From NCBI GenBank assembly GCA_944382715.1, contig CALWNC010000009.1, positions 1 through 56,350 on the forward strand: a DNA stretch of 56,350 nucleotides, in the 5' to 3' direction. This document shows positions 1 to 7,366 of the stretch, in pieces. The stretch's first letter is position 1; every line of letters starts with the position of its first letter. The DNA is from an uncultured Clostridia bacterium. GTDB taxonomy: Bacteria > Bacillota > Clostridia > Christensenellales > UBA1242. The position numbers and the translations under genes are program-made. Under the pieces are notes generated by a model. That model was not told the origin of the DNA, ran no database searches, and saw nothing but the letters and a program-made list of their open reading frames with translations.

Positions 1-1319
1 TTCCAGAAGATAAAAAGGTTACCGAAGTTATTGATAGTGAAACAGCAAGCAAGTATGCAGGTGGTTTTGGTACTGAAACTAGTCCTTATTTAATTGCTAC
101 CAGTGCTCAAATCATTAATATTAATGGTAATGCGGAAAATAAAGTTTATTATAAATTGTCAAATGATATTGATTTAGACGCACCTGAAAGTGGTTGTAAT
201 ATTGTATATAATGAGCATATTGAAAATATATCTCTTGATGGTAATGGATATAAAATTGAACTACCTACACTTGATGATGACTTTGGACAACCTTGTTTCA
301 TATTTTATGAACTATATAGTAGCGAAATAAAAAATATAAATATTAATTATAACGGAAGTCATACATCTTTAGCAAACGAGGCTAGAAATACAACTTTTTC
401 TAATTTAACCTTAACCGGTAATGCTAACTTTGATATTTATCAAGGTTTTGGTTTATTAACATACTTTGCTAGTGAAAAAGTAGATGTAATAAATTGTAAC
501 AATTATGCAACAATAAATTCTACTTGGGGATTAACATCTGTTTATATTGGATATCCATATAGTAATTTGAATCTTAGTTTTGAAAATTGTACAAATTATG
601 CAAATGGTACAGCTCAGTCAATCTCTTTATTCGTTGGAAATCCATCAAATCCATACACTCTTAGTGTTAAGAATTGTTTTAATTATGGTATATTGACTTC
701 TACAAACCCAAGTAGCTCTTATTCAGAAGTAGCAGCTGTACTAAATAGTAACTTAACTAAATTAGTTGTAGATGATGTTACTTGGAGAGAAAATTCAACT
801 AATAACGAATATTATAATTCTAATTATTTTGGAAATTGCGTGTATATGAAAGATGAAAGTTTGAAGATTACCAAAAATGAAGATAATACATTTACAATTA
901 ACAAATCATCTAACAATAGTATTGCTAAATATAGAATTGTTTTATCTACTTATTTTAATTGGAGTAGTGATGATGGCTCAAAAGGAACAAAATTGATAAG
1001 TGTTGTATATGAATTTGATTCTTCTTCATTTGATGAAAATGGTACTTTTACAACTACTGATTTTAAATATTTACAATTTACACTTAATTCAAATTTGGAA
1101 CAAACAGATTTAATATTTGATGGAACATTAAACTATATTTTAGAAGATAATGTAATTCCTGTTGTAACTGATGGAATAAATTATTATTACTATGTTGATG
1201 AAAATTTTGAAGATTTAACACTATCACTTTCTCAAGATCCCGCAAACATTAGTTCTTGTGATTTGTTAGCATTAGATAACAATGGAAATATTATATATAC
1301 TACAAGTTTATCTAATTAA
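1..1319 (+). CDS. C-terminal part of a repeat-rich surface protein (5' end outside window)
   Basis: The reading frame is open from base 3, well upstream of any start codon, so the gene begins outside the window. Its first visible residues contain GGFGTETSPYLI followed by YYKLSNDIDL. This matches the GxGTxxxPYLI...LxxDIDL style of Gram-positive cell-surface proteins built from GLUG-like or beta-helix repeats. The remaining part is rich in Asn, Ser, Thr and Tyr, with short beta-strand-like repeats such as VINCNNYA, FENCTNYA and VKNCFNYG, consistent with a right-handed beta-helix. No LPxTG motif or C-terminal membrane anchor is visible. A hairpin terminator follows. A secreted or surface location is inferred; the ligand is unknown. 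Confidence 0.75.
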   Translation, partial: PEDKKVTEVIDSETASKYAGGFGTETSPYLIATSAQIININGNAENKVYYKLSNDIDLDAPESGCNIVYNEHIENISLDGNGYKIELPTLDDDFGQPCFIFYELYSSEIKNININYNGSHTSLANEARNTTFSNLTLTGNANFDIYQGFGLLTYFASEKVDVINCNNYATINSTWGLTSVYIGYPYSNLNLSFENCTNYANGTAQSISLFVGNPSNPYTLSVKNCFNYGILTSTNPSSSYSEVAAVLNSNLTKLVVDDVTWRENSTNNEYYNSNYFGNCVYMKDESLKITKNEDNTFTINKSSNNSIAKYRIVLSTYFNWSSDDGSKGTKLISVVYEFDSSSFDENGTFTTTDFKYLQFTLNSNLEQTDLIFDGTLNYILEDNVIPVVTDGINYYYYVDENFEDLTLSLSQDPANISSCDLLALDNNGNIIYTTSLSN

Positions 1320-1347
1320 TCTTATTGAAAACTAATTTTTAAAATTT

Positions 1348-1388
1348 AAAAAAATCGTATAGTACTTTAATGTCTATACGATTTTTTA
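1348..1388 (+). terminator. Rho-independent terminator after the surface protein
   Basis: Inverted repeat ATCGTATAG ... CTATACGAT with an A-run before and TTTTTT after; the A-run lets it work in either direction. Confidence 0.8.
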
Positions 1389-1623
1389 TTAAGTTTTTAT
1401 TATAATTTTAATTTTATTCTTCTAATAATAATTTTTTCTTATATGAATTTTTACATATAATAGTATAATTTATTTTTATTTAAAATCTTAAATTTATTAA
1501 TTTTATTTTGTCATATGATTATTTTATAACTAATTAATTAAACAAATTATTTGAATTTAATATAATAAATTTATATAGAATTTTTTTAATTATATTTTTT
1601 ATTATTTCGTGCATAATTTATTT

Positions 1624-2169
1624 ATGAAAAAAGAACCATTAAAAAAACTTTCTTTAATAATTTTCTGTTTGGCTATTGTAATTTTGATTTGTTTTTTTGT
1701 TGTTTTTAATTTTATAGTTACACCAAGAAAATATAAAAATTACATTATTGAATTTGCAGAACAATATTCTATTGAGCCAGCCTTAGTCTATGCTATAATT
1801 AGAGTTGAAAGTAATTTTGATAAAAATGCAACATCTTCTGCTGGAGCTATGGGGCTTATGCAAATCATTCCTAGCACGGCAAAATGGATTGCTGAAGAAC
1901 TTAGACTTGACTATAGTTCGCTTAATATGTACAATCCTGAAACCAACATTCAGTTTGGCTGTTTTTATCTTAACTACCTTTTTGAGCGTTTTGATAATAT
2001 GGGAGCTGTAATTTGTGCTTATAATGCTGGAGAAACCGTTGTTAAGAGTTGGCTTGACGAATCAGGCAATATTGATGAATCAAAAATCTCTTATCCTGAA
2101 ACTAAAAATTACTACAAAAGAGTTCTAAGTTATTATAATATTTACATTGAAGATGAGATTGGAGAATAA
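1624..2169 (+). CDS. Membrane-anchored lytic transglycosylase (SLT domain)
   Basis: This is a peptidoglycan lytic transglycosylase of the soluble lytic transglycosylase/lysozyme fold. An N-terminal hydrophobic segment (about residues 10-30) anchors it. It is followed by the SLT domain with catalytic Glu in RVESNF, the GAMGLMQI motif, a PETNI..G segment and AYNAG. It would cut the glycan backbone outside the membrane during cell-wall growth or turnover. The frame can be extended to a GTG at 1609, but the ATG at 1624 gives a typical MKKE signal-anchor start; neither has a convincing ribosome binding site. The next gene starts 18 bases downstream. Family assignment is firm; the specific role is not known. 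Confidence 0.88.
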   Translation: MKKEPLKKLSLIIFCLAIVILICFFVVFNFIVTPRKYKNYIIEFAEQYSIEPALVYAIIRVESNFDKNATSSAGAMGLMQIIPSTAKWIAEELRLDYSSLNMYNPETNIQFGCFYLNYLFERFDNMGAVICAYNAGETVVKSWLDESGNIDESKISYPETKNYYKRVLSYYNIYIEDEIGE

Positions 2170-2187
2170 TAATTTTGTGATGGAAAA

Positions 2188-2619
2188 ATGAAAGATTTAT
2201 ATACTTTTGAGTTAGATAAAAGAGATTTTGAAAATATAAAAAACGGGAAAAAAACTATTCATTTAACTATAGAATGCCAAAATGAAAGGAATTTTTTGGT
2301 TGGAAATAAAATTACTTTTATACTAAAAAATAATGAAAAGCAAAACTCCGTTTCACTTTTCTATGCAAAAACCGAAGAAGAACTTAAGAGTTTTAATACA
2401 AATGCAGAATTTATAATTGCAAATATAATTAATTTATATTATTTTCCAAATGTTGTTGAGGCTGTTGAAACTCTTGGAAATACCAAATGTGGTTATAAAA
2501 AAAACTATACACCTGAAAAAGTTTCTGATTTATTTTTAAAAAATGAAAAAATTGAAAGCCTAGAAACTTACGAGATTGTTGCTATAGAGTTTGAGGTTTT
2601 AGAAAATTTCTCTAAATAA
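2188..2619 (+). CDS. ASCH-domain-like protein
   Basis: A 143-residue protein with the layout of ASCH/PUA-like domains. It has an N-terminal F..I..GKKTIHL element, then VGNKITF, a central IINLYYFPNVVEAVETLG segment and a C-terminal YEIVAIEFEVL strand. Members of the superfamily bind RNA or modified nucleotides, and some are RNases or amidohydrolases. Here no function is assigned beyond the fold. It sits 18 bases after the transglycosylase and may be co-transcribed. The start ATG has only a weak purine stretch upstream. Similarity is judged from motif order, so confidence in the fold is moderate. Confidence 0.6.
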   Translation: MKDLYTFELDKRDFENIKNGKKTIHLTIECQNERNFLVGNKITFILKNNEKQNSVSLFYAKTEEELKSFNTNAEFIIANIINLYYFPNVVEAVETLGNTKCGYKKNYTPEKVSDLFLKNEKIESLETYEIVAIEFEVLENFSK

Positions 2620-2765
2620 TTTGATGATATTCTCAATTTTGCCTTTTTATAAATTTTATTAATTAAGCATAAGTATATTTTATATTTTCTTTTAATCAAT
2701 TATTTTCTAAAAACTATTAAAAAAATTGTCAAACGAAAAATATACCATATTATTTACAAAATTAA

Positions 2766-2873
2766 TTTAAAAATAATATTGATTGCAAAGTAACTGATGT
2801 AGTTTATACACATTCAAGAGAGCTTGCAAAGCTTGAAAACATTGAAAAATTAAATAATTACAATTTGTTTTAA
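2766..2873 (+). pseudogene. 3' scrap of a tyrosine integrase from an earlier element
   Basis: The frame ending at 2873 encodes KVTDVVYTHSRELAKLENIEK, clearly homologous to the C-terminus of the integrase ending at 7267 (KVTNAVYTHAREHAELENIEK). It keeps the nucleophilic Tyr and the last helix. A stop at 2763-2765 closes the frame upstream, and no other integrase motifs remain. It is followed, as in the intact gene, by a hairpin (GACCACTA/TAGTGGTC, about 2928-2947) and then the tRNA-derived repeat at 2977. This is the expected right end of an older element that used the same tRNA-Leu site and was otherwise lost. Confidence 0.8.
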
Positions 2874-2976
2874 ACATAAAATCCGTGCACAAATCGAACA
2901 TTTACAAAAAATTCACATAAAAAAGACCACTAAAATTAGTGGTCAAACCTAATAATAATCACATAATATTGTGATA

Positions 2977-3001
2977 TTTGGTGCGAGGAAAGGGGGTCGA
3001 A
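2977..3001. repeat. att direct repeat, left end of element A
   Basis: Begins TTTGGTGCGAGGAAAGGGGG and continues TCGAA; identical to 7367-7391. It is the complement of the last part of tRNA-Leu. Sequence similarity stops after 3001, which marks the exchange region. Confidence 0.9.
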
Positions 3002-3044
3002 TTTCAAAAGTATACTTACAAATGCTGAAAATATCAGCATTTAC

Positions 3045-3068
3045 AAAAATTCTACACAAATTCTACAC
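3045..3068. repeat. Integrase arm-type site candidate, left
   Basis: Two tandem copies of ATTCTACAC separated by AA, preceded by an A-run. The same 24 bases occur at 7267-7290, just after the integrase stop. Paired direct repeats flanking att cores are typical arm-binding sites of tyrosine integrases; that role is inferred. Confidence 0.65.
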
Positions 3069-3153
3069 GCTAAAATTATTAACAATTCACTTTTAAAGGT
3101 GCTTTTTTATATCTCCGTTAAAAAGGTATTTGCTATTTGCAAGTATCTTTTTA

Positions 3154-3175
3154 TTTTTGCATTCGAATGCAAAAA
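3154..3175. repeat. 22-bp palindrome with shared 14-bp core
   Basis: Perfect palindrome centred on TGCATTCGAATGCA, which recurs at 5921-5934 between the repressor and the integrase leader. Probably a protein-binding site of the element; the binder is unknown. Confidence 0.5.
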
Positions 3176-3178
3176 AAA

Positions 3179-3194
3179 TTCCACTCGAGTGGAA
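3179..3194. repeat. 16-bp palindrome
   Basis: TTCCACTCGAGTGGAA is a perfect palindrome, 3 bases after the preceding one and 17 bases before the large cruciform. Confidence 0.45.
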
Positions 3195-3211
3195 AATTAT
3201 TAAAAGAGTAA

Positions 3212-3272
3212 AACACAACCCCTTGCTATTTAACAAGTGGCGAATAAATTCGCCATAGCAAGGGGTTGTGTT
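3212..3272. other. Large cruciform/hairpin, candidate replication origin of element A
   Basis: Perfect 18-base arms (AACACAACCCCTTGCTAT at 3212-3229; its complement at 3255-3272) enclose a second hairpin, TGGCGAAT/ATTCGCCA (3238-3255), and the single-stranded bulge TTAACAAG. GC content is higher than the surroundings. Such nested hairpins next to a Rep gene are typical of rolling-circle double-strand or single-strand origins or packaging signals. It has no T-tail, so a terminator role is less likely. Confidence 0.6.
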
Positions 3273-3278
3273 GTTACT

Positions 3279-3396
3279 GTATTGAATACATAATAATAAA
3301 TGAAAAAAAAAGGTGTTCCAGCTAGTCCGCTTTTGGAAACACCTTTTTTTATTTTCATTTATTATTTATTATGTATTTTTCAATACAATCGTCAAA
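3279..3396. terminator. Long bulged hairpin overlapping the rep 3' end
   Basis: A GTATTGA..ATACATAAT..AATAAATGAAAA arm at 3279-3306 is complementary, with two small bulges, to 3353-3396. It is capped by GGTGTTCCA/TGGAAACACC (3312-3345) with A and T runs on both sides. The apical part is a good bidirectional terminator for rep; the long lower stem covers the last codons of rep and may act in ssDNA replication. Confidence 0.65.
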
Positions 3397-4185
3397 CAAG
3401 ACAAACTTTTCCACATAGTCGTAGTAATTAGAAACTATATCGTCATCATTAACAAATTTATTTATCTCACTAGGTACTCCTCGGGAATAAAAAAATTTTT
3501 CTCCAGATTTTGAAATGTATTTAATTAAATAGTTAACAATATTCCCGAATTTCAAAGATTGTTGACTAATTGGTTCAAAATCATTACGTCCGAATTTTTT
3601 TAAAAAAAATGAATTACTATTAGTAATTTGTATCTTTTTATCTTCTGTATTATAATCTTTAATTTGTTCAAATGTTCCTACCATTTCAGTTTCTGGTATA
3701 TACATTATTGCATGAAAATGTAAACGATTTTTTTTGGGTGAAAATTCAAAAACTCCTATATAGTTCCATTTACGGCGTGTATGAAAGTTAGATAAACACT
3801 TTTTCAAAGTTTTTCTAAAGCTTTCTTCCGTGTGCTTTTTATCATCATATGTAATTGTTATAAAATAATTCCATTTGTTCAAATATACTTTTCTTTTAAA
3901 TCTCTTGACACGATTATAATAAAGTTTATATTTACATTTTAATTGATAATTACAAAACAAATCCAAATCTTTTGAGTTGGATAAAATTTCTCGCATATTA
4001 TCTAATATTATTTGAAGTGTTTGTTTAAAATTATAATTAAGTTCCTTTACAGAATTATAAAATTCATTGAATAATTCTTTTTTATATAAATATTCTGCAG
4101 TATTAACATTTTTTTTTATTTTTAATCTTTTTATAATTTTAGTTCCTACTAAATGATGTCCATCAGAATATAATTTTAATAACAT
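3355..4185 (-). CDS. rep: Rolling-circle replication initiator (HUH endonuclease)
   Basis: A 276-residue Rep with the three HUH motifs in order. Motif I is FITITYDD (about 108-115). Motif II is LHFHAI (His156 and His158, metal binding). Motif III is YLIKYISK (Tyr219, Tyr223, with Lys222 and Lys226). It would nick one strand at the element origin and stay covalently bound to the 5' end, driving rolling-circle replication. The YxxKYxxK layout resembles replication proteins of small ssDNA phages and related plasmids. Ribosome binding site AGGTGAT precedes ATG at 4185. It is the last gene of the leftward operon, is preceded by palindromes at 4338-4387 and ends inside a long hairpin. The N-terminal 100 residues are not recognised. 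Confidence 0.85.
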   Translation of the reverse strand: MLLKLYSDGHHLVGTKIIKRLKIKKNVNTAEYLYKKELFNEFYNSVKELNYNFKQTLQIILDNMREILSNSKDLDLFCNYQLKCKYKLYYNRVKRFKRKVYLNKWNYFITITYDDKKHTEESFRKTLKKCLSNFHTRRKWNYIGVFEFSPKKNRLHFHAIMYIPETEMVGTFEQIKDYNTEDKKIQITNSNSFFLKKFGRNDFEPISQQSLKFGNIVNYLIKYISKSGEKFFYSRGVPSEINKFVNDDDIVSNYYDYVEKFVLFDDCIEKYIINNK

Positions 4186-4337
4186 AATATCACCTATTTA
4201 GTAATAGTATTAATTTTGTGTACACAGCACTAAAAAATTTATTTAATTAAGCACGAAAACAACCATAGTTTTAAAATAAGCCGTTAAGCTCGTGAAGTTC
4301 CCGGCAATTTATTTAAGTTTTTTCCCCTAAGTTTAAT

Positions 4338-4387
4338 ATACAAGCAAGTACTTGCTTGTATCAGACAGGGGAGTTTTCGAAACTCCC
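4338..4387. other. Tandem palindromes in the rep leader
   Basis: A perfect 24-base palindrome (4338-4361, half-site ATACAAGCAAGT) is followed by hairpin GGGAGTTT-TCG-AAACTCCC (4369-4387). CCCCT at about 4324-4328 can also pair with AGGGG at about 4367-4371, excluding the second hairpin. The 258-base gap 4187-4444 therefore holds structure rather than a gene. It is a candidate nick site/origin or a copy-control leader for rep. Confidence 0.5.
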
Positions 4388-4444
4388 ATAACGGAGAAGC
4401 TAAAACCAGTGGGCTATCTAGTCCAATAAGGTCTTAATTTTTTA

Positions 4445-4756
4445 TTATACTCTATCTAAATCTATATCAACAATATCAAAAATTTTTTCATCTAACTTAT
4501 ATTTATCATTTCTTACTTTTTCTAAATAATTATAAAAATAATTAAAATCTATAAATAATGCATGGTGTATAGATAATGCAAAACTAAACTCATTTATTAG
4601 TTTATTTATATTTTCAATTAATTTATTATAATCTTCTATTACTAATTTACCTTTTAATGAATTTATAAATTCGAATATCTTTAAATCACCTTTATTATAA
4701 CAATAATCTTCTATTATTTTCTTTATACATATTGATTTTTTATCTTTAATATCCAT
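4445..4756 (-). CDS. Element A protein of unknown function, 103 aa
   Basis: Not recognised. It is a small, mostly alpha-helical, Lys/Glu/Asp-rich protein with no signal peptide, cysteine cluster or catalytic motif. The start is supported by an AAAGGT site 6 bases before ATG. It lies between the ImmA-like gene (16-base gap) and rep, on the same strand, so it is probably expressed with them from the promoter at 5460-5487. Its position suggests an early or replication-accessory role, which is only inference. Confidence 0.7.
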   Translation of the reverse strand: MDIKDKKSICIKKIIEDYCYNKGDLKIFEFINSLKGKLVIEDYNKLIENINKLINEFSFALSIHHALFIDFNYFYNYLEKVRNDKYKLDEKIFDIVDIDLDRV

Positions 4757-4772
4757 AATTTTACCTTTTAAA

Positions 4773-5102
4773 TTATTTTATTTCTTCAAATTCATAACTT
4801 ATTTTTAAAAATTGGTCAAAGATATCTAAAAAGTTGTTTTCTAACCAACTTATTAGGTTTTCATCATTACACCATATTGGCAAGCCACATTCATATAAAT
4901 TTGCATGCAATAGTTCGTGTAAAATTGTTTTTTCTAATTCATTTTTATCTTTTTCTTTTTCAATATATATAACTTTATTTTTTGTATCCGTCATTCCTAA
5001 ATTTCCATATAAATTATCTACTAATTGTATTTTATAACTAGCTCCTTTAATTTGTACAAATTCATTTTTACCTTTAATATATTTCATTTTTTCATTCTCC
5101 AT
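4773..5102 (-). CDS. ImmA/IrrE-family metallopeptidase
   Basis: A 109-residue protein with zinc-protease motif HELLHANLYE (HExxH) in its middle, preceded by hydrophobic strand KVIYIEK. The size and placement next to a phage-type repressor match ImmA proteins, which cleave or destabilise the XRE repressor of an integrated element to induce it (as in ICEBs1). The third zinc ligand would be an acidic residue in the C-terminal helix (for example in SWLENNFLDIFDQF). The repressor at 5586-5897 is the likely target. It is short for the family, but no truncation is obvious. Confidence 0.75.
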   Translation of the reverse strand: MENEKMKYIKGKNEFVQIKGASYKIQLVDNLYGNLGMTDTKNKVIYIEKEKDKNELEKTILHELLHANLYECGLPIWCNDENLISWLENNFLDIFDQFLKISYEFEEIK

Positions 5103-5122
5103 TATAAATATTTTGATTTTAA

Positions 5123-5413
5123 TTATTTATTTAAATTATTAATATTAATTTCCACATATGGACAGTTTGCTATTAATTTTAAAATAAAATCTTCTCTATT
5201 ATCTAGAAGATTTAAAATAGTATCTTCCTCATAATAACTTAAATTAAAATTATCTAATTCATCTAAAATACCATTTTCAAAATCAATAATTTCCTGATTT
5301 TTCCTTTTTTTTAAGATATAATTAAACAAAAAATAATAAATAGCATTTTTTTCTAGCCCTAAATTTGCCCCGTCTGAGCTTTTTTCTTTTTTGGTTGTTA
5401 ATTTGTTCGTCAT
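5123..5413 (-). CDS. Element A protein of unknown function, 96 aa
   Basis: First gene of the leftward operon, directly downstream of the sigma-A promoter at 5460-5487 and between the two operator copies. The ribosome binding site AAAGGAG lies 8 bases before ATG. The sequence is Lys/Asn-rich at the N-terminus, with helices around EEDTILNLLDNREDFILKLI. No known domain is recognised. Divergent position to the repressor suggests an early regulatory role (Cro-, excision- or antirepressor-like), which is inferred from position only. Confidence 0.65.
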   Translation of the reverse strand: MTNKLTTKKEKSSDGANLGLEKNAIYYFLFNYILKKRKNQEIIDFENGILDELDNFNLSYYEEDTILNLLDNREDFILKLIANCPYVEININNLNK

Positions 5414-5433
5414 AACTTTTTATCTCCTTTTAT

Positions 5434-5448
5434 AACTATAAATTAGTT
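5434..5448. promoter_or_regulatory. Repressor operator copy 1 (element A)
   Basis: AACTATAAATTAGTT, an inverted repeat AACTA-N5-TAGTT, inside a longer direct repeat (TTTATAACTATAAATTAG) shared with 5497-5511. It lies just downstream of the leftward promoter. Confidence 0.6.
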
Positions 5449-5459
5449 TTAATAATTTT

Positions 5460-5487
5460 ATTATAACTAACAATTATAAAATGTCAA
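5460..5487 (-). promoter_or_regulatory. Leftward sigma-A promoter of element A
   Basis: On the minus strand: TTGACA, 16-base spacer, TATAAT. A consensus promoter placed between two identical operators, so the repressor can shut the early/rep operon. Confidence 0.8.
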
Positions 5488-5496
5488 TAATTTTAT

Positions 5497-5511
5497 AACT
5501 ATAAATTAGTT
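5497..5511. promoter_or_regulatory. Repressor operator copy 2 (element A)
   Basis: Second AACTATAAATTAGTT, 63 bases from the first and immediately upstream of the -35 box of the leftward promoter. Confidence 0.6.
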
Positions 5512-5585
5512 TTTTTTAAATAAATATAATCTATTAGTAATTTTTTAGAAAAATTGATATATTAATTTTAGGAGATATAAAAACT

Positions 5586-5897
5586 ATGAGATTAAAAGAA
5601 TTAAGAAAAGAGAATAAAAAAACTTTACAGGATATGGCAAATATTTTAGAAATATCACAACCTGCATATTTTAAATATGAAAGTGGAGAAAACAAACCAA
5701 CAATAGACAATTTAATAAAACTTGCAAATTACTTCAATGTATCCCTTGATTATTTGGTAGGTCGTGAATTTGCTAATGAAGTTGGTTATTTAACACAAAC
5801 CCAAAAAATGCTTTTACAAATTATTAACGAGCTTACAGAGTACAACCAAGCAAAACTACTAGGAATGGCACAAGGATTGCTTGTTGGTCAAAACTAA
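5586..5897 (+). CDS. XRE-family repressor of element A
   Basis: A 103-residue protein with an N-terminal helix-turn-helix (about residues 2-57: LQDMANILEISQPAYFKYES...PTIDNLIKLANYFNVS). A DYLVGRE linker and a short C-terminal helical part probably used for dimerisation follow. It is strongly similar in layout to the repressor of element B at 44108-44422 (shared SLDYLVGR(E/D)F and GYLT). Ribosome binding site AGGAG lies about 8 bases before ATG. Divergent from the early operon and flanked by its operators, it should keep the element integrated; the ImmA-like protease is the expected inducer. Confidence 0.88.
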   Translation: MRLKELRKENKKTLQDMANILEISQPAYFKYESGENKPTIDNLIKLANYFNVSLDYLVGREFANEVGYLTQTQKMLLQIINELTEYNQAKLLGMAQGLLVGQN

Positions 5898-5920
5898 TTT
5901 TATATTATATAATTCCTTTG

Positions 5921-5934
5921 TGCATTCGAATGCA
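5921..5934. repeat. 14-bp palindrome upstream of the integrase leader
   Basis: TGCATTCGAATGCA, identical to the core at 3158-3171. It lies 14 bases before the AAGGAG ribosome binding site of the leader ORF. Confidence 0.5.
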
Positions 5935-5960
5935 TAAATTTAAAAAAGGAGTTATACAAA

Positions 5961-6005
5961 ATGGAATTAACAAAAAGCCAACAAAAACTATTTAAAAATT
6001 TTTAA
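5961..6005 (+). CDS. 14-codon leader ORF at the integrase T-run (candidate -1 frameshift site)
   Basis: An AAAAAAGGAG site precedes ATG, encoding MELTKSQQKLFKNF and a stop. The last sense codons read A AAT TTT then TAA; a -1 shift there gives TTT TTA AGT GCA ATG, entering the long integrase frame. A AAT TTT fits the X XXY YYZ pattern of slippery heptamers. The arrangement recurs in element B (44040). It may be a programmed frameshift, a regulatory leader peptide or a frameshift mutation; the recurrence argues against the last. Confidence 0.55.
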   Translation: MELTKSQQKLFKNF

Positions 6006-6010
6006 GTGCA

Positions 6011-7267
6011 ATGCAAGAACAGGAAAAAGACATTGAACAAAAAGAAATATTACTAGAAAAAATTGAAAACTTAAAAGAGCAAGTAAAAGAAATAAACAAA
6101 CGAATAAAATTTCGCAATGGTATTTCAATTGGCTTGTTAGATGGTCTTTTAAAATCACAAGAAAAAAGCACCCCACGAAGTGAGCAACAAAAACTCATAC
6201 AAGGGGGCGAACAAATGAAGTATAGAGGCATAACAATTCATAAAAATAAAAATTGTAATACCTGGTATACAAGACATAGAACAAAAGATAAAACTTATTA
6301 TATCAGTGCTAAAACTCAACAAGATTGTTATAATAAACTAAAATTATTATTAAAAAAAGAAGAACAAAACAAACTTAAACAACTTAGAGAACCAAGAACA
6401 AAAGAAACAAAAGCAATAACTTTTAGTGAGTGGTATAACAAATGGCTTGAACTTTATAAAAACAATGTAAAAGAAAGCACAAAAAGGGCTTATAAGTCAT
6501 TATTAAATTATTTAAAAGCACTAGACAAAAAAGCAATAAATAAAATAACAAGTATTGACATTTTAGAGATTTTAAACAAAATTACATACGAGAGACAAAA
6601 ACAAAAAGTATATGAATTATTAAACGATATTTTTAAAAAAGCAAAAATTAATAAAATTGTTAATGATAACCCCGTTGAGATTATACAGAAACCAAAACAT
6701 AAAAAAATTAATGGGATTGCCCTATCTAATGAAGATGAGGCAAAATTTGAAAAAATCTTAATAGATGAAAAATTAGATATATTTTTAGTGTGCTTGTATC
6801 AAGGACTTAGAAAAGGCGAAGTTATGGCAATAACTAATGAAGATATAGACTATAAACAAAAAACACTTACCATAAACAAAGCAATAAATAGTAGAAACGA
6901 ACTAGACACAACTAAAAATTGTTATAGCAATAGAGTTATACCACTATTTGATAAAACATTAAAAGTATTAGAAAAATATAAAAATATTAATGGGCGTATA
7001 TTTAATTATACTTATAAGCAAGTAACAACACTATTTGAAAACATAATAAAAAATAACTTTAACGGCAAAAAGTATACACCACATAGTCTAAGACACACAT
7101 TTATAACAAGGTGTCAAGAGGTTAATATACCATTGCATATAGTCCAAAAATGGGTCGGACACAATATTGGAAGTAAAGTAACAAACGCAGTTTATACACA
7201 CGCAAGAGAACACGCAGAGCTTGAGAATATTGAAAAAATCAATGATTATATGAATTTATATACCTAA
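6011..7267 (+). CDS. int: Tyrosine recombinase/integrase of element A
   Basis: Site-specific recombinase for tRNA-Leu. Going along the protein: a charged coiled-coil N-terminal extension (about 68 residues); an arm-binding segment (MKYRGITIHKN...); a SAM-like core-binding domain; then the catalytic domain with Arg in QGLRKGE, HSLRHTF, VGH and nucleophile Tyr in VYTHARE. The frame is open from 6011, but that ATG has no ribosome binding site. Internal ATG 6215 has an AAGGGGG site and would give a standard 350-residue integrase. The extension may be translated by -1 frameshifting from the leader at 5961. The stop lies next to arm-type repeats and the tRNA. Confidence 0.92.
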   Translation: MQEQEKDIEQKEILLEKIENLKEQVKEINKRIKFRNGISIGLLDGLLKSQEKSTPRSEQQKLIQGGEQMKYRGITIHKNKNCNTWYTRHRTKDKTYYISAKTQQDCYNKLKLLLKKEEQNKLKQLREPRTKETKAITFSEWYNKWLELYKNNVKESTKRAYKSLLNYLKALDKKAINKITSIDILEILNKITYERQKQKVYELLNDIFKKAKINKIVNDNPVEIIQKPKHKKINGIALSNEDEAKFEKILIDEKLDIFLVCLYQGLRKGEVMAITNEDIDYKQKTLTINKAINSRNELDTTKNCYSNRVIPLFDKTLKVLEKYKNINGRIFNYTYKQVTTLFENIIKNNFNGKKYTPHSLRHTFITRCQEVNIPLHIVQKWVGHNIGSKVTNAVYTHAREHAELENIEKINDYMNLYT

Positions 7268-7290
7268 AAAATTCTACACAAATTCTACAC
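7267..7290. repeat. Integrase arm-type site candidate, right
   Basis: Same 24 bases as 3045-3068 (tandem ATTCTACAC), directly after the integrase stop. Confidence 0.65.
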
Positions 7291-7293
7291 ACA

Positions 7294-7323
7294 CGAAAAA
7301 AAGACGACTAAATTAGCCGTCTT
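7294..7323 (-). terminator. Terminator serving tRNA-Leu, contributed by element A
   Basis: AAGACGACTA/TAGCCGTCTT hairpin; on the minus strand it is followed by a run of eight Ts, so it terminates tRNA-Leu transcription reading into the element. Confidence 0.65.
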
Positions 7324-7366
7324 AAATTGTAAAAAATATTAAGTTTTTATACCATTTTTTACATTT

